Positions 51,844 to 59,586 of a stretch of DNA of 64,000 nucleotides are shown one piece after another. The notes under the pieces are model-generated. The model was given only the letters and a program-made list of their open reading frames with translations. It did not search any database and was not told where the DNA came from. Each line of letters starts with the position of its first letter. Position 1 is the stretch's first letter. Location of the stretch: assembly GCA_032161045.1 (NCBI GenBank), contig JAVHTH010000003.1, one strand, 5' to 3'. Made by a program: the position numbers and the translations under genes. The stretch is from Fervidibacter sinensis (GTDB taxonomy: Bacteria; Armatimonadota; Fervidibacteria; Fervidibacterales; Fervidibacteraceae).

Positions 51844-52572
51844 TCACCTCTGGCGCTCCGCCAGTTCTTCACCGGAAAGTTCTCGCAATTGGATACTGCC
51901 TGTCAACGGGGCAACTTCCAACACGATGGCAAGCCGGTCGTTTGACACGACAATGCTTGCTCCCGAAGTCGTCCCATCTGGATAGAAGGCGACCATGTTA
52001 ACTTCCTCGCCCGACTCAAGGTCTTGTATAGACGAAACTTCAACCCCTTCTGGCAACTTCCGTTCCCGCCCCATTGGTGACGGGTCAACAGCGAATTGCT
52101 CTGGGTCAAGGGTTTCCAAGCGTTCACCCGAAAGTTTCCACCAATCTTCGTCGGTCAGTTCAATGTCGGCACTGGGGATTGTGGATTGGAGACCAGTGAC
52201 AGAACGGCGTTCAAGGATGTCAGCAGGGAGCAAGACCGCTACCGAGTTTTGCTCTCGGTCAAAAGAAACGAGCACTGGGCGACCGAGTGAAAGGGCTTTT
52301 GCGTGGGCGTATCTCAAAACTGCAACGACCTGTTGTGCTGCCGTCCGAACTTGTGAACTTTTTGTCACCGAAACGAACGAAGGGGCAGCAATGAAAGCAA
52401 GCAAAACCAAAAGCGTCATGACCACAACCAGTTCAATTAAAGTCAAGCCTCTCGTGCGTGCAATTGTGTAAGCGTGCGAGCGTGTGAGCGTGCATGCGTG
52501 TAGGCGTGCAAGCGTGCAAGCGTGTGAGCGTGCATGCGTTTTGGTATGACGCTCACTCCACCACGACATCAT
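51844..52572 (-). CDS. gspH: Type II secretion minor pseudopilin GspH, with repeat-encoded leader
   Basis: About 242 residues if started at ATG 52572 (ATG 52569 equally possible), overlapping the gspG end by 20 bp. The ribosome site is weak (GAGG directly adjacent). Prepilin motif RTRGLTLIELVVVMTLLVLL with +5 Glu, then AAQQVVAVLRYAHAKALSLG and the GspH/FimT beta domain. The leader before the cleavage Gly is about 40 residues, far longer than usual, and its last part has an 8-residue period (RSHACTLA, RLHACTLT, RSHAYTIA) because it is encoded by an octanucleotide repeat. No ATG/GTG/TTG start exists in frame between repeat and cleavage site, so translation must pass through the repeat. Confidence 0.8.
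   Translation of the reverse strand: MMSWWSERHTKTHARSHACTLARLHACTLTRSHAYTIARTRGLTLIELVVVMTLLVLLAFIAAPSFVSVTKSSQVRTAAQQVVAVLRYAHAKALSLGRPVLVSFDREQNSVAVLLPADILERRSVTGLQSTIPSADIELTDEDWWKLSGERLETLDPEQFAVDPSPMGRERKLPEGVEVSSIQDLESGEEVNMVAFYPDGTTSGASIVVSNDRLAIVLEVAPLTGSIQLRELSGEELAERQR
52472..52535. repeat. Octanucleotide tandem repeat in the gspH leader
   Basis: Eight contiguous 8-bp units of consensus GCGTG[CT]NN on the plus strand (GCGTGCGA, GCGTGTGA, GCGTGCAT, GCGTGTAG, GCGTGCAA, GCGTGCAA, GCGTGTGA, GCGTGCAT). Superimposed on it, a 19-bp segment recurs exactly at 52481 and 52521 (40-bp period). The unit is not a multiple of 3, so slippage would switch the gspH frame. Confidence 0.85.
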
Positions 52573-52960
52573 CCTCGGTATTCGGTTGTCCGTCTTTGCC
52601 GGCAGAAAACAGCACAAATTCCTCACCGTCGCTTTCATAGATGTAGGGGTTGCCCCAAGGGTCAATAGGCACTTGCCGTTGTTTGAGGTAAGGACCGTTC
52701 CAACCTCTAACACCAGCGGGGGGCGAAATCAGCGCTTCCAAACCTTGCTCGGTTGTCGGGTAAGAGCCAGTGTCAAGTTTGTAGTGGTCAAGGGCGTTTT
52801 CAATTGCCTTGATGTCCATGACGGCTTTAGTTCGCCGACCATCTTCAATTCGCCTGATGACGACCGTTGTGGCGATTGAAGCCAGCAGCACCAAAATCAC
52901 CATCACGACAACAAGTTCAACGAGCGTCAAGCCTTTCCTGCGTTTTCGCTTGATTTGCAT
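52553..52960 (-). CDS. gspG: Type II secretion major pseudopilin GspG
   Basis: 135 residues from ATG 52960 (GGAGGTG about 9 nt upstream). Prepilin signal KRRKGLTLVELVVVMVILVL with +5 Glu, the conserved RRIEDGRRTKAVMDIKAIE, and the GspG C-terminal block YPTTEQGLEAL, GPYLKQRQVPIDPWGNPY, FSAGKDGQPNTEDD with the calcium-site acidic residues. It polymerises into the pseudopilus that pushes exoproteins through the outer-membrane secretin. Its stop codon lies inside the start of gspH. Confidence 0.95.
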   Translation of the reverse strand: MQIKRKRRKGLTLVELVVVMVILVLLASIATTVVIRRIEDGRRTKAVMDIKAIENALDHYKLDTGSYPTTEQGLEALISPPAGVRGWNGPYLKQRQVPIDPWGNPYIYESDGEEFVLFSAGKDGQPNTEDDVVVE

Positions 52961-53035
52961 TTTTCTTTGCACCTCCGTTCTGCGTTTGCCAGAAATTTGG
53001 ACGCAATTGGTGGCTTCAGGGATGTCATCTGCTTC

Positions 53036-54013
53036 TCAATCTTGCATGTCGTCGGGAAGTTCGTAAACCTCAATTCCTGCCTCTTGGGCGAACCTAAGAG
53101 CGTTGTCGTCAACAAAGGGTGATATTATCACCTTCTTCGTCACTGTCCGCTTGAGAACCTGCTCCGCAAATTTGAGTTTGCGTAAAAACACAGCGACATC
53201 ACTTTTGCTGACCGATGCCCTTATCTCGGCAGCAATGACTTTGTCGTTACGGATAAGCAGGTCAATTTCAACTTGGTCAGGGCGACCGAAGACGATTCCT
53301 TCATCATCTTGCACGATGAACCTCTCCACAGCATATCCTAACGGGGTGAGCAACCTATACATAGCCTCGCGGAATGTTGCTTCGCTTTCCATCCCCCATC
53401 GCCGTCCCAAAGCCCCAATTCTCGCCTCAAGTCGCCAAATTGCTCGCTTCTGGTCATCAAGCATTTGGTCATGCCGCTTCTGACCCTCCCGCAACTCTAT
53501 CAAAAGTTCACTGTGTTGCTTGAGGATTTCGCTATGCTCTTGCAGAATTCGGCTGTGTTCTTGAAGGATTTGACTGTGCTCCTGCAAAATTCGGCTATGC
53601 TCTTGCAAGAGGCGCCCCTGTTCAGCCAGTTGCTCTTGCATTGCCTTTATGGCTTGACTGTGTTCACGCAGAGTTAGGCTGTGCTCACGCAAAATCTCTG
53701 TGTGCTCTTTTAGGGCTGCACCGTGTTCTCGTAAAATTCGGCTGTGTTCGGCTTGTTGGCTTAGGATTTCTTGAAGGGTTTGTTGCATCTCTCTCGTTGT
53801 TCGCTGCAACTCTTCGGTTGAGCGCTGCAACGAATTTTGACCTTCGGCGAGTCTTTCAAGGGCTTCTACCACTTTGTGCCATTCGTCCTTGCGGACAAAA
53901 ACATCCGACAACACGCTCTCAAGCGTGTCACGAAGTTCAGGATGCTCCTTGAGCCATTTTGGCAATTCAGATGTCAACCATTGACGCAACTCATCAAGGG
54001 TTTGGGGCATCAT
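53036..54013 (-). CDS. DUF3782-like coiled-coil protein with PD-(D/E)XK-type C-terminal domain
   Basis: 325 residues, ATG 54013. Residues 1-50 form a small helical domain; residues about 55-190 are a long coiled coil built of seven-residue units (LQEHSRI, LREHSQA), one per 21-bp DNA repeat; residues about 200-325 look like a restriction-endonuclease-like fold with EIDLLIRNDKVIAAEIRAS, where EIR replaces the usual E-x-K. Similar proteins occur in cyanobacteria, thermophilic archaea and Armatimonadota with no known function. It interrupts the gsp operon between gspF and gspG with gaps of 36 and 75 bp. Confidence 0.8.
   Translation of the reverse strand: MMPQTLDELRQWLTSELPKWLKEHPELRDTLESVLSDVFVRKDEWHKVVEALERLAEGQNSLQRSTEELQRTTREMQQTLQEILSQQAEHSRILREHGAALKEHTEILREHSLTLREHSQAIKAMQEQLAEQGRLLQEHSRILQEHSQILQEHSRILQEHSEILKQHSELLIELREGQKRHDQMLDDQKRAIWRLEARIGALGRRWGMESEATFREAMYRLLTPLGYAVERFIVQDDEGIVFGRPDQVEIDLLIRNDKVIAAEIRASVSKSDVAVFLRKLKFAEQVLKRTVTKKVIISPFVDDNALRFAQEAGIEVYELPDDMQD
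53500..53720. repeat. 21-bp tandem repeats encoding the coiled coil
   Basis: About ten degenerate 21-bp units of the type CTGTGCTCTTGCAAAATTCG (plus strand) code for the LQEHSRI heptads of the DUF3782-like protein. Unit length is a multiple of 3, so copy-number change only alters coiled-coil length. Boundaries are approximate. Confidence 0.65.
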
Positions 54014-54049
54014 CGCAATTCACCACTGAAAATTTTGGCACTTTGCTAA

Positions 54050-55150
54050 TCAGCGCACAAGTGTGTTCAACTGGAAGACTGCCATCAGCAAGGAGATGAT
54101 GACGAAGCCAACGACCAAACCGAGCATCAAGATGAGTGCGGGTTCAAGGAGAGAGATGAGTGCTTTCAAACTGCTGTCAACTTCAAGGTCAAGGGTATCA
54201 GCGACAGTTGTCAGCGATTGAGGTAAGTTACCTGCTTCTTCGCCGACAGCAACGAGCCTTGTGAAGAGCGGAGGGAAGACCCCGCTTCTGCGCAAATGGT
54301 CGGCAACCCTTTCACCCTCACGAACTCGCTGCCTGACTTCATCCAAAGCATGTGCCAAAACCTCGTTCCCTACAACATCCCTTGCAACCTCCAACGCCTC
54401 AAGCACAGGCACCCCACCCATGAGCAGGACCGACAAAGCCCTCGCCAATCGTCCAATGGCTGCCTTCAAATGCAATTTGCCGAAAAGCGGTAGTCTCAAC
54501 TTCCAAGCATCGGTGACCAATTTGCCTCGCGGTGTTCTCCGAGCAATGCGGTAAGCGTAAATAAGCGCAGCGACGCTCAAAACAATAGCCCACCACCACT
54601 TGACAATGAAACCAGAAACAGCAAGCAAGATTTGAGTTGGCAGAGGCAGCGCTTGTCCCATTTCAGCAAACAACGCTGCATAACGAGGAACAAGGAAAAC
54701 AAGCAAAAAAGTCAACGCCGCAATCATCACGATCGTTAGCAGGATAGGGTAGGCGAGGGCTGAACGAATTTGAGTCCTTCGGTTTTGCTCTCGTTCCATA
54801 TAGTCAGCGAGCCAATTGAGAACCCTTGGCAATTCTCCGCTGGCTTCACCTGCCCTGACAATGCTGACATAAAGGGGTGAGAACAAGCGGGGATGCTTCT
54901 CAAGGGCTTCAGCGAAAGTTCCACCGCTTCGCAACTCCTCGCGAATTTGCTGCAGCGCCGTCACGAGGGTTTCATTTTCGGTATGTTCAATTAGCGCCTC
55001 AATTGACTGCATCAAAGTCAATCCACCGCCGACCAAACTCGCAAGTTGCCTCGTCATGATTGTCAAATCTTGGAAACTGACCCATCGGCGCAACCTGCGC
55101 CGGGTCGGTTGGGTTGCAACTGTTTGCTGTTGTTGGGTGATAGGAAACAT
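54050..55150 (-). CDS. gspF: Type II secretion inner-membrane platform GspF
   Basis: 366 residues. Two repeated T2SSF domains: residues about 25-155 (FQDLTIMTRQLASLVGGGL, ERVPRAGEASGEL-type block IVRAGEASGELPRVL) and 230-350 (ALSVLLMGGVPVLEALEVA, LVAVGEEAGNLPQSL), with membrane helices at about 135-155, 170-195 and 335-360. It couples the GspE ATPase to pseudopilus growth. An N-terminal Gln/Thr-rich segment of 20 residues is extra. 103 bp after gspE. Confidence 0.93.
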   Translation of the reverse strand: MFPITQQQQTVATQPTRRRLRRWVSFQDLTIMTRQLASLVGGGLTLMQSIEALIEHTENETLVTALQQIREELRSGGTFAEALEKHPRLFSPLYVSIVRAGEASGELPRVLNWLADYMEREQNRRTQIRSALAYPILLTIVMIAALTFLLVFLVPRYAALFAEMGQALPLPTQILLAVSGFIVKWWWAIVLSVAALIYAYRIARRTPRGKLVTDAWKLRLPLFGKLHLKAAIGRLARALSVLLMGGVPVLEALEVARDVVGNEVLAHALDEVRQRVREGERVADHLRRSGVFPPLFTRLVAVGEEAGNLPQSLTTVADTLDLEVDSSLKALISLLEPALILMLGLVVGFVIISLLMAVFQLNTLVR

Positions 55151-55253
55151 CCTTTCGCACCCCCGTGTTCAAAAACTCGGAGAGTTCGGCTCCTGCCGAA
55201 CTGAAAATTGGCATGCTAACGGGCGTGCACTCTGAACAGGAGCAGCACTGGCT

Positions 55254-56975
55254 TTAACCCGCTTCCGAAGCGTGGGTGACTCTTTCAACTTCTTCAACGG
55301 TCGTGATGCCCAAAGCGACTTTCAACATGCCATCTTGGTAAAGCGTTCTCATCCCTTTCTCCATTGCCAGTTGCCTTATTTCGTGAGATGATGCTTTCCT
55401 GAGAACCAAATCCCTCAAATCGTCGTCCATGACGAGCACTTCAAAAATTCCTGTTCGTCCGCTGTAGCCGGTGAACCGACAGTCTTGGCAACCTTTCCCG
55501 CGCCAAAGTTGGGGCTCGCCGTCCTTGACAAAACCTTGTTCAACGAGATACTCCCAAACGGCGTCGGACGGTCGGTAAGGCTCTTTGCATCGCGGGCAAA
55601 TCTTCCTGACCAACCTTTGAGCCAGAACACCTTCAATTGACGAAGCGACCAAGAAAGGCTCAATCCCCATTTCAATCAGGCGAGTAATGGCGCCGGGGGC
55701 ATCATTTGTGTGGAGTGTGCTGAAGACCAAGTGACCTGTGAGTGCTGAGTGGATAGCGATTTCCGCTGTCTCGTGGTCTCGGATTTCACCGACCATGATG
55801 ACATCTGGGTCGTGACGCAAAATAGACCTTAAGCCTGTAGCGAAAGTCAAGCCGACAGCAGGGTTGACTTGAATTTGGGTCACGCCCTCCAACTGATACT
55901 CAACGGGGTCTTCAATGGTGATGATTTTTCGCTCCGGCGAGTAAATGCGTTTAAGGGCTGCGTGCAAAGTCGTCGTTTTGCCGCTCCCTGTCGGTCCAGT
56001 TGCCAAGATGATGCCATAGGGGATGCGGATGAGTTGCTCAAACTTTTGCAAATCGTCGTCAAGCATACCCAAATCTGTCAAGGTGAATTGCATCGCCGAT
56101 TTGTCAAGCAAGCGCATCACAACACTTTCGCCAAACACCGTCGGGATGATTGAGACGCGGATATCAACTTCGCGACCCAAAATGCGGACTTTAATGCGAC
56201 CGTCTTGGGGTTTGCGTCGTTCGGTAATGTCCAAGTTCGCCATTATTTTTATGCGGCTGACAATTGCTGGATGGAGGCGCTTCGCTGGAGCAGGGACCTC
56301 GTGCAAAACCCCGTCAATTCGGTAGCGGACTCGCAACTCGCGCTCTAACGGTTCAATGTGAATATCGCTTGCCCGTTCACGAACGGCGTTGCGAATTAGC
56401 ATATTGACGAGCCGAATGACGAGCGCCTCTCTCGCGAGCCTCGTTGGGTCTCCGATGTCTTCTTCCGCTTCCCGTATGACCTCAATGTCCTCTGCTTCTG
56501 ATTCCGCAATCACTCGTCGCATGTAATGTTGTTCAAGGTGCGTCCTAATGTCAGACGGTTTCGCTAAGACGATGCGAATTGGCATGCCAGTGATAAACCT
56601 GAGGGTGCTTTCAACTTCAACATTGAGCGGGTCAGCCAAAGCGACAATCAATGTTCCGTTCTCTTTTCTCAGCGGTAGAACTTGATGGCGGAAAGCAGTT
56701 TCAGCGGGAACGGCTGCCAATGCATCCGGGTCAACGGAAACTTCGCGAAGGTTGACGACTGGAAGCCCTAAAACTGCGCTCATTGCCGCAATCAAATCGT
56801 CTTCAGTGCAGTAGCCCAATTCCACTAAAGCGTCGGTGAGTTGTTTATTGCCGTTGCTTCGGGCAGCGCCCGAAATTGCCTCTTTGACCTGCTCTGGGGT
56901 GAGGCGTCCTTGCTCAATGAGCCAGTCTGCAATCGCGCGGCTAATTGGGTCAAGATAAAGCGTTTCTGCCAACAT
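55254..56975 (-). CDS. gspE: Type II secretion assembly ATPase GspE
   Basis: 573 residues from ATG 56975 (GAGGTGA 6 nt upstream). N-terminal MshEN/T2SSE_N domain (about 20-150), then the ATPase with ASDIHIEPLE, Walker A GPTGSGKTTT (327-336), Asp box, Walker B VIMVGEIRDHETAEIA and the tetracysteine zinc site CPRC...CQDC around 465-500. It powers pseudopilus assembly at the cytoplasmic face. The start is 5 bp after the RseB-like gene, so the stress module and the secretion operon are joined without a gap. Confidence 0.95.
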   Translation of the reverse strand: MLAETLYLDPISRAIADWLIEQGRLTPEQVKEAISGAARSNGNKQLTDALVELGYCTEDDLIAAMSAVLGLPVVNLREVSVDPDALAAVPAETAFRHQVLPLRKENGTLIVALADPLNVEVESTLRFITGMPIRIVLAKPSDIRTHLEQHYMRRVIAESEAEDIEVIREAEEDIGDPTRLAREALVIRLVNMLIRNAVRERASDIHIEPLERELRVRYRIDGVLHEVPAPAKRLHPAIVSRIKIMANLDITERRKPQDGRIKVRILGREVDIRVSIIPTVFGESVVMRLLDKSAMQFTLTDLGMLDDDLQKFEQLIRIPYGIILATGPTGSGKTTTLHAALKRIYSPERKIITIEDPVEYQLEGVTQIQVNPAVGLTFATGLRSILRHDPDVIMVGEIRDHETAEIAIHSALTGHLVFSTLHTNDAPGAITRLIEMGIEPFLVASSIEGVLAQRLVRKICPRCKEPYRPSDAVWEYLVEQGFVKDGEPQLWRGKGCQDCRFTGYSGRTGIFEVLVMDDDLRDLVLRKASSHEIRQLAMEKGMRTLYQDGMLKVALGITTVEEVERVTHASEAG

Positions 56976-56980
56976 CGCTC

Positions 56981-58108
56981 TCACCTCGCTGCCGACAACA
57001 AACTGTTGGCCATTTTGTCCAACCACTCTTGACTGACTTCCGAAATCAGAACGACTGTCAAGTTGCCCACCTCACGAACTGCCACCCGATGCGGGAACAA
57101 TTGTTGAAGCGGAGGGATTCCACCGGCTGGATGACCACCAAACGGTGGTCGTCCGTGTGGAGGCGGTCCTAAAGGCTTTTTAGGAGGCGGGGGAAAAGGA
57201 GGTCTCATAGGTGGTTGCCTTTTTGGAGGTTTGGGATGTTGGAAAACGGAGATTACGCCGATTCCGTCAGTGTAAACGATGTGAGCCAATTTCCACCTAT
57301 GTTCGCCGAGTGCGAAGATTCCTTCCAGCACATAGCCCTGTGGGACCCATGTCGGCAAGATGGGTGTGAAGCCTAAGACTTCGTTAGCCTGCCCCAAATC
57401 AACTTTTTTGCGTTGGATGGAGAGAGTCTGCACTGTCCAGTCGGAAGGAACGGTTGGGTCAAGAATTCCTATAGGCAGCGGTTCATTGATTTTCACTTCT
57501 GTCAAGGTCACACGAATTTCCAATCGTCCATCTGGGGAATAACGCTCAACTTGCAATGGCAACCTTGTTGGCGGGTGAACCCAAATTTTCCTAACGGCGT
57601 TTCCCTTCGCTTTCGGTTCCATCTGCAAGACGAGGCAAAAATGCCCGGAAATTCTGTCGCGACCGACCACTTTCAATGTGTAGTTGCTTTTTGCCATGTC
57701 AAGTTTGTCCGTTCGGATTTGCCATAGGTCGCGCCAAGACGGAAACTCGCTCCCTTCGTATCGGATGGCTCGCTTGGCGAAAGGCAACCAAACCCAGAAA
57801 CCGTCGGGAAGGTTGAAGGTCACGATTTGGCGCGGTCCTTCAGGATGGGGCAGGAAAAGTTGACCACGACTTCTGTTCTCGTCCGCCCACAAATCTGCCG
57901 TCCAACTATGAGCACCTTGGGGCAAGAAAACCGTCACTTGGATTTTGCCCTGCAAGGTCTTAAAACGCGGGGTACTTAGCAAATCCCAAAGCGAAATTGG
58001 GGCAACGCCTCTCCTTTGACGCTCAGGGGAGTCCTGAGGTTGAACTCCCTCTAATGCAATCATTGTGACTGTCAAGAGAATCGTCGCTAACACTTTCAAT
58101 CTCATCAT
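56981..58108 (-). CDS. RseB/MucB-like sigma-regulatory exported protein
   Basis: 375 residues, ATG 58108 overlapping the anti-sigma stop by 4 bp (ATGA). Signal peptide about 1-20. Residues about 40-225 have the LolA-like half-barrel pattern of MucB/RseB N-terminal domains (LQGKIQVTVFLPQG, GRDRISGHFCLVLQME, LPLQVERYSPDGRLEI). Residues 235-290 and 340-375 form a second beta domain, separated by a His/Pro-rich linker (PKPPKRQPPMRPPFPPPPKK). RseB proteins bind the periplasmic part of the anti-sigma and sense envelope or lipoprotein state. Assignment rests on fold pattern plus neighbours. Confidence 0.75.
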   Translation of the reverse strand: MMRLKVLATILLTVTMIALEGVQPQDSPERQRRGVAPISLWDLLSTPRFKTLQGKIQVTVFLPQGAHSWTADLWADENRSRGQLFLPHPEGPRQIVTFNLPDGFWVWLPFAKRAIRYEGSEFPSWRDLWQIRTDKLDMAKSNYTLKVVGRDRISGHFCLVLQMEPKAKGNAVRKIWVHPPTRLPLQVERYSPDGRLEIRVTLTEVKINEPLPIGILDPTVPSDWTVQTLSIQRKKVDLGQANEVLGFTPILPTWVPQGYVLEGIFALGEHRWKLAHIVYTDGIGVISVFQHPKPPKRQPPMRPPFPPPPKKPLGPPPHGRPPFGGHPAGGIPPLQQLFPHRVAVREVGNLTVVLISEVSQEWLDKMANSLLSAAR

Positions 58109-58584
58109 TGCTTTTCACCAGCGAAAGGAAGGCTGGACAACGCAATAGAGATGGGGACAAGTTCTGGGGCAACGGCAACCTCTGCAGCGTTTGTGACATG
58201 GGCACTCCAGTAGATTGACTCTGGCGGCTCCGAGTTTGGAGCATGCCACAATCTAATGCCCACGATGGCGAGTGCTAACATGATGGGCATTGTCGCCGCT
58301 GCTAACCAGCGCCACTGTGGGCGGAGGATATTTAGCCACGAGTGTGTTTTGGTTTGTTCTCGCTCTATAGCCCTAACTCGCTCCATAACGATCGGCACAA
58401 GGTCATATGGCATCGGCGCCGGTTTAGTGGTCGCAATCAACCTTTGTGCCGTTTTCAGCAACTTCCACTCAGCCCGGCAGCCAATACACTCGCCAAGGTG
58501 CTGCTCCAAATCTCGCCTCTGTTCAGGTGTCAAGATTTCGTCCAACATCAGTGACATCAATTCTCTTGCGCGTTCGCAACGCAT
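58105..58584 (-). CDS. Zinc-finger (zf-HC2) transmembrane anti-sigma factor
   Basis: 159 residues from ATG 58584 (GGAGGTC 7 nt upstream). Residues 1-40 carry the ZAS motif: Cys3, then HLGECIGC with His-x3-Cys-x2-Cys. A helix at about 95-112 (WLAAATMPIMLALAIVGI) crosses the membrane and the rest is periplasmic. It should hold the upstream ECF sigma factor at the membrane until proteolysis or redox change releases it. The gene lies 25 bp after the sigma gene and overlaps the RseB-like gene. Confidence 0.9.
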   Translation of the reverse strand: MRCERARELMSLMLDEILTPEQRRDLEQHLGECIGCRAEWKLLKTAQRLIATTKPAPMPYDLVPIVMERVRAIEREQTKTHSWLNILRPQWRWLAAATMPIMLALAIVGIRLWHAPNSEPPESIYWSAHVTNAAEVAVAPELVPISIALSSLPFAGEKQ

Positions 58585-58609
58585 CTGTGAAGACCTCCTT
58601 GGGTTCTCC

Positions 58610-59287
58610 TTAAGCATTGAAGTAGGGCGCTAAAAGTTTCTTCAAATGCTGCCGTGCTTGATATAGTCGGGACTTTACCGTCCCGACATTTGTGCCCGTT
58701 ATCTTTGCAATCTCCTGCAGCGACAGACCTTCGTATTCGCGGAGCAAGACCACTTGCTTTAAGAGCGGCGGCAATTTCTGAACTGCTTCCCAAACTTTTT
58801 CCCTCATCTCTTGACGCAAAAGTTCTGCCTCGGGTTCACCCGTCTCTGTTTCCTCCCACCAAAGGTCTGTTTCCTCCTCAGAATCTTCAAACCTTTGCCG
58901 CTCAACCACTAAATCTTCAAGACTGACTTTCTGTGGCTCACCCCTGACAAGAGCGCGCCTGTGTCGGTCAATACAAAGGTTCATAGCAATGCGATAAAGC
59001 CAAGTGTAAAAGTTGGCTTCACCGCGAAACTTCGGAAGCATCTGCCACGCCCGAACAAAGGCATCTTGGGTAATGTCTATTGCGGTCTCGCTGTCGTTGG
59101 TGTATCTCAGCGCCAAGTTGTAAATTTTTGACTGGTAACGGCGAACCAGTTCAGCGAAAGCATCTTGGTTGCCTGCTTGAGCAGCCTCAACTAAACGCTC
59201 GTCCGTCCACTGGGAAAGTGGAAGGAACTGATGCCATGTCTCCACCCGCTGTTCTGTTGTTTCATGTCGGCTTGCTCGCCGTTTCAT
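58610..59287 (-). CDS. ECF sigma factor (RpoE/SigW-like)
   Basis: 225 residues from ATG 59287; an upstream TTG/GTG-type start five codons earlier is possible. Region 2 (AFAELVRRYQSKIYNLALRY, ITQDAFVRAWQML), NFYTWLYRIAMNLCIDRHRR and region 4 (LPPLLKQVVLLREYEGLSLQ, then EIAKITGTNVGTVKSRLY) are complete. It directs transcription of an envelope regulon, probably including its own operon and hence the secretion genes behind it. Paired with the anti-sigma downstream. Confidence 0.95.
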   Translation of the reverse strand: MKRRASRHETTEQRVETWHQFLPLSQWTDERLVEAAQAGNQDAFAELVRRYQSKIYNLALRYTNDSETAIDITQDAFVRAWQMLPKFRGEANFYTWLYRIAMNLCIDRHRRALVRGEPQKVSLEDLVVERQRFEDSEEETDLWWEETETGEPEAELLRQEMREKVWEAVQKLPPLLKQVVLLREYEGLSLQEIAKITGTNVGTVKSRLYQARQHLKKLLAPYFNA

Positions 59288-59325
59288 GCCAGTTGCCCCC
59301 AACGCTCTGGTTTGGTCCGAACTAT

Positions 59326-59353
59326 TAGACGGATAACCTCCGTTTAGGTTTGT
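59326..59353 (-). promoter_or_regulatory. Candidate ECF autoregulatory promoter of the sigma/secretion operon
   Basis: Minus strand: ACAAAC (59348-59353), 16-bp spacer, CGTCTA (59326-59331). The -10 box is identical to that at 12805-12810; the -35 keeps the AAC core. About 40 bp upstream of the sigma-factor start. Confidence 0.4.
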
Positions 59354-59369
59354 GCTGATATGACACGCT

Positions 59370-59398
59370 ACAATAATTTTGGCAGCAGTTTCTGTCAG
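59370..59398 (-). promoter_or_regulatory. Possible sigma-70 promoter of the sigma/secretion operon
   Basis: Minus strand: CTGACA (59393-59398), 17-bp spacer, TATTGT (59370-59375). Reasonable but imperfect hexamers upstream of the ECF-type boxes; it could provide basal expression. Confidence 0.4.
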
Positions 59399-59586
59399 CG
59401 ACTATTAGCCAAACAAAGTTAGTAGTAAGGCACGAAACGAAGTGAAGTGCCGTCAAGTGGAGTGGCGTAAAAATCGGCTCTGAGTGCTAAGTGCGGGTGC
59501 GGAGTTGCCATTTTACTTTTTGCTTTGCACCTTGCACCCGGTATTGACCTTCGGGCTAACTGCGAACTAAAAACTCGGTTAAGGGG

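Noticed and set aside
59538..59568. TTGACC-N18-TAAAAA as a comF promoter
   Set aside because: Spacer and -10 match are poor and would leave almost no leader; not strong enough to list.
59404..59580. Possible small RNA or gene in the gap before comF
   Set aside because: Low-complexity words (GAGTGCTAAGTGCGGG) and a weak GGCAC/GTGCC hairpin only; no reading frame with a ribosome site and no convincing RNA fold.
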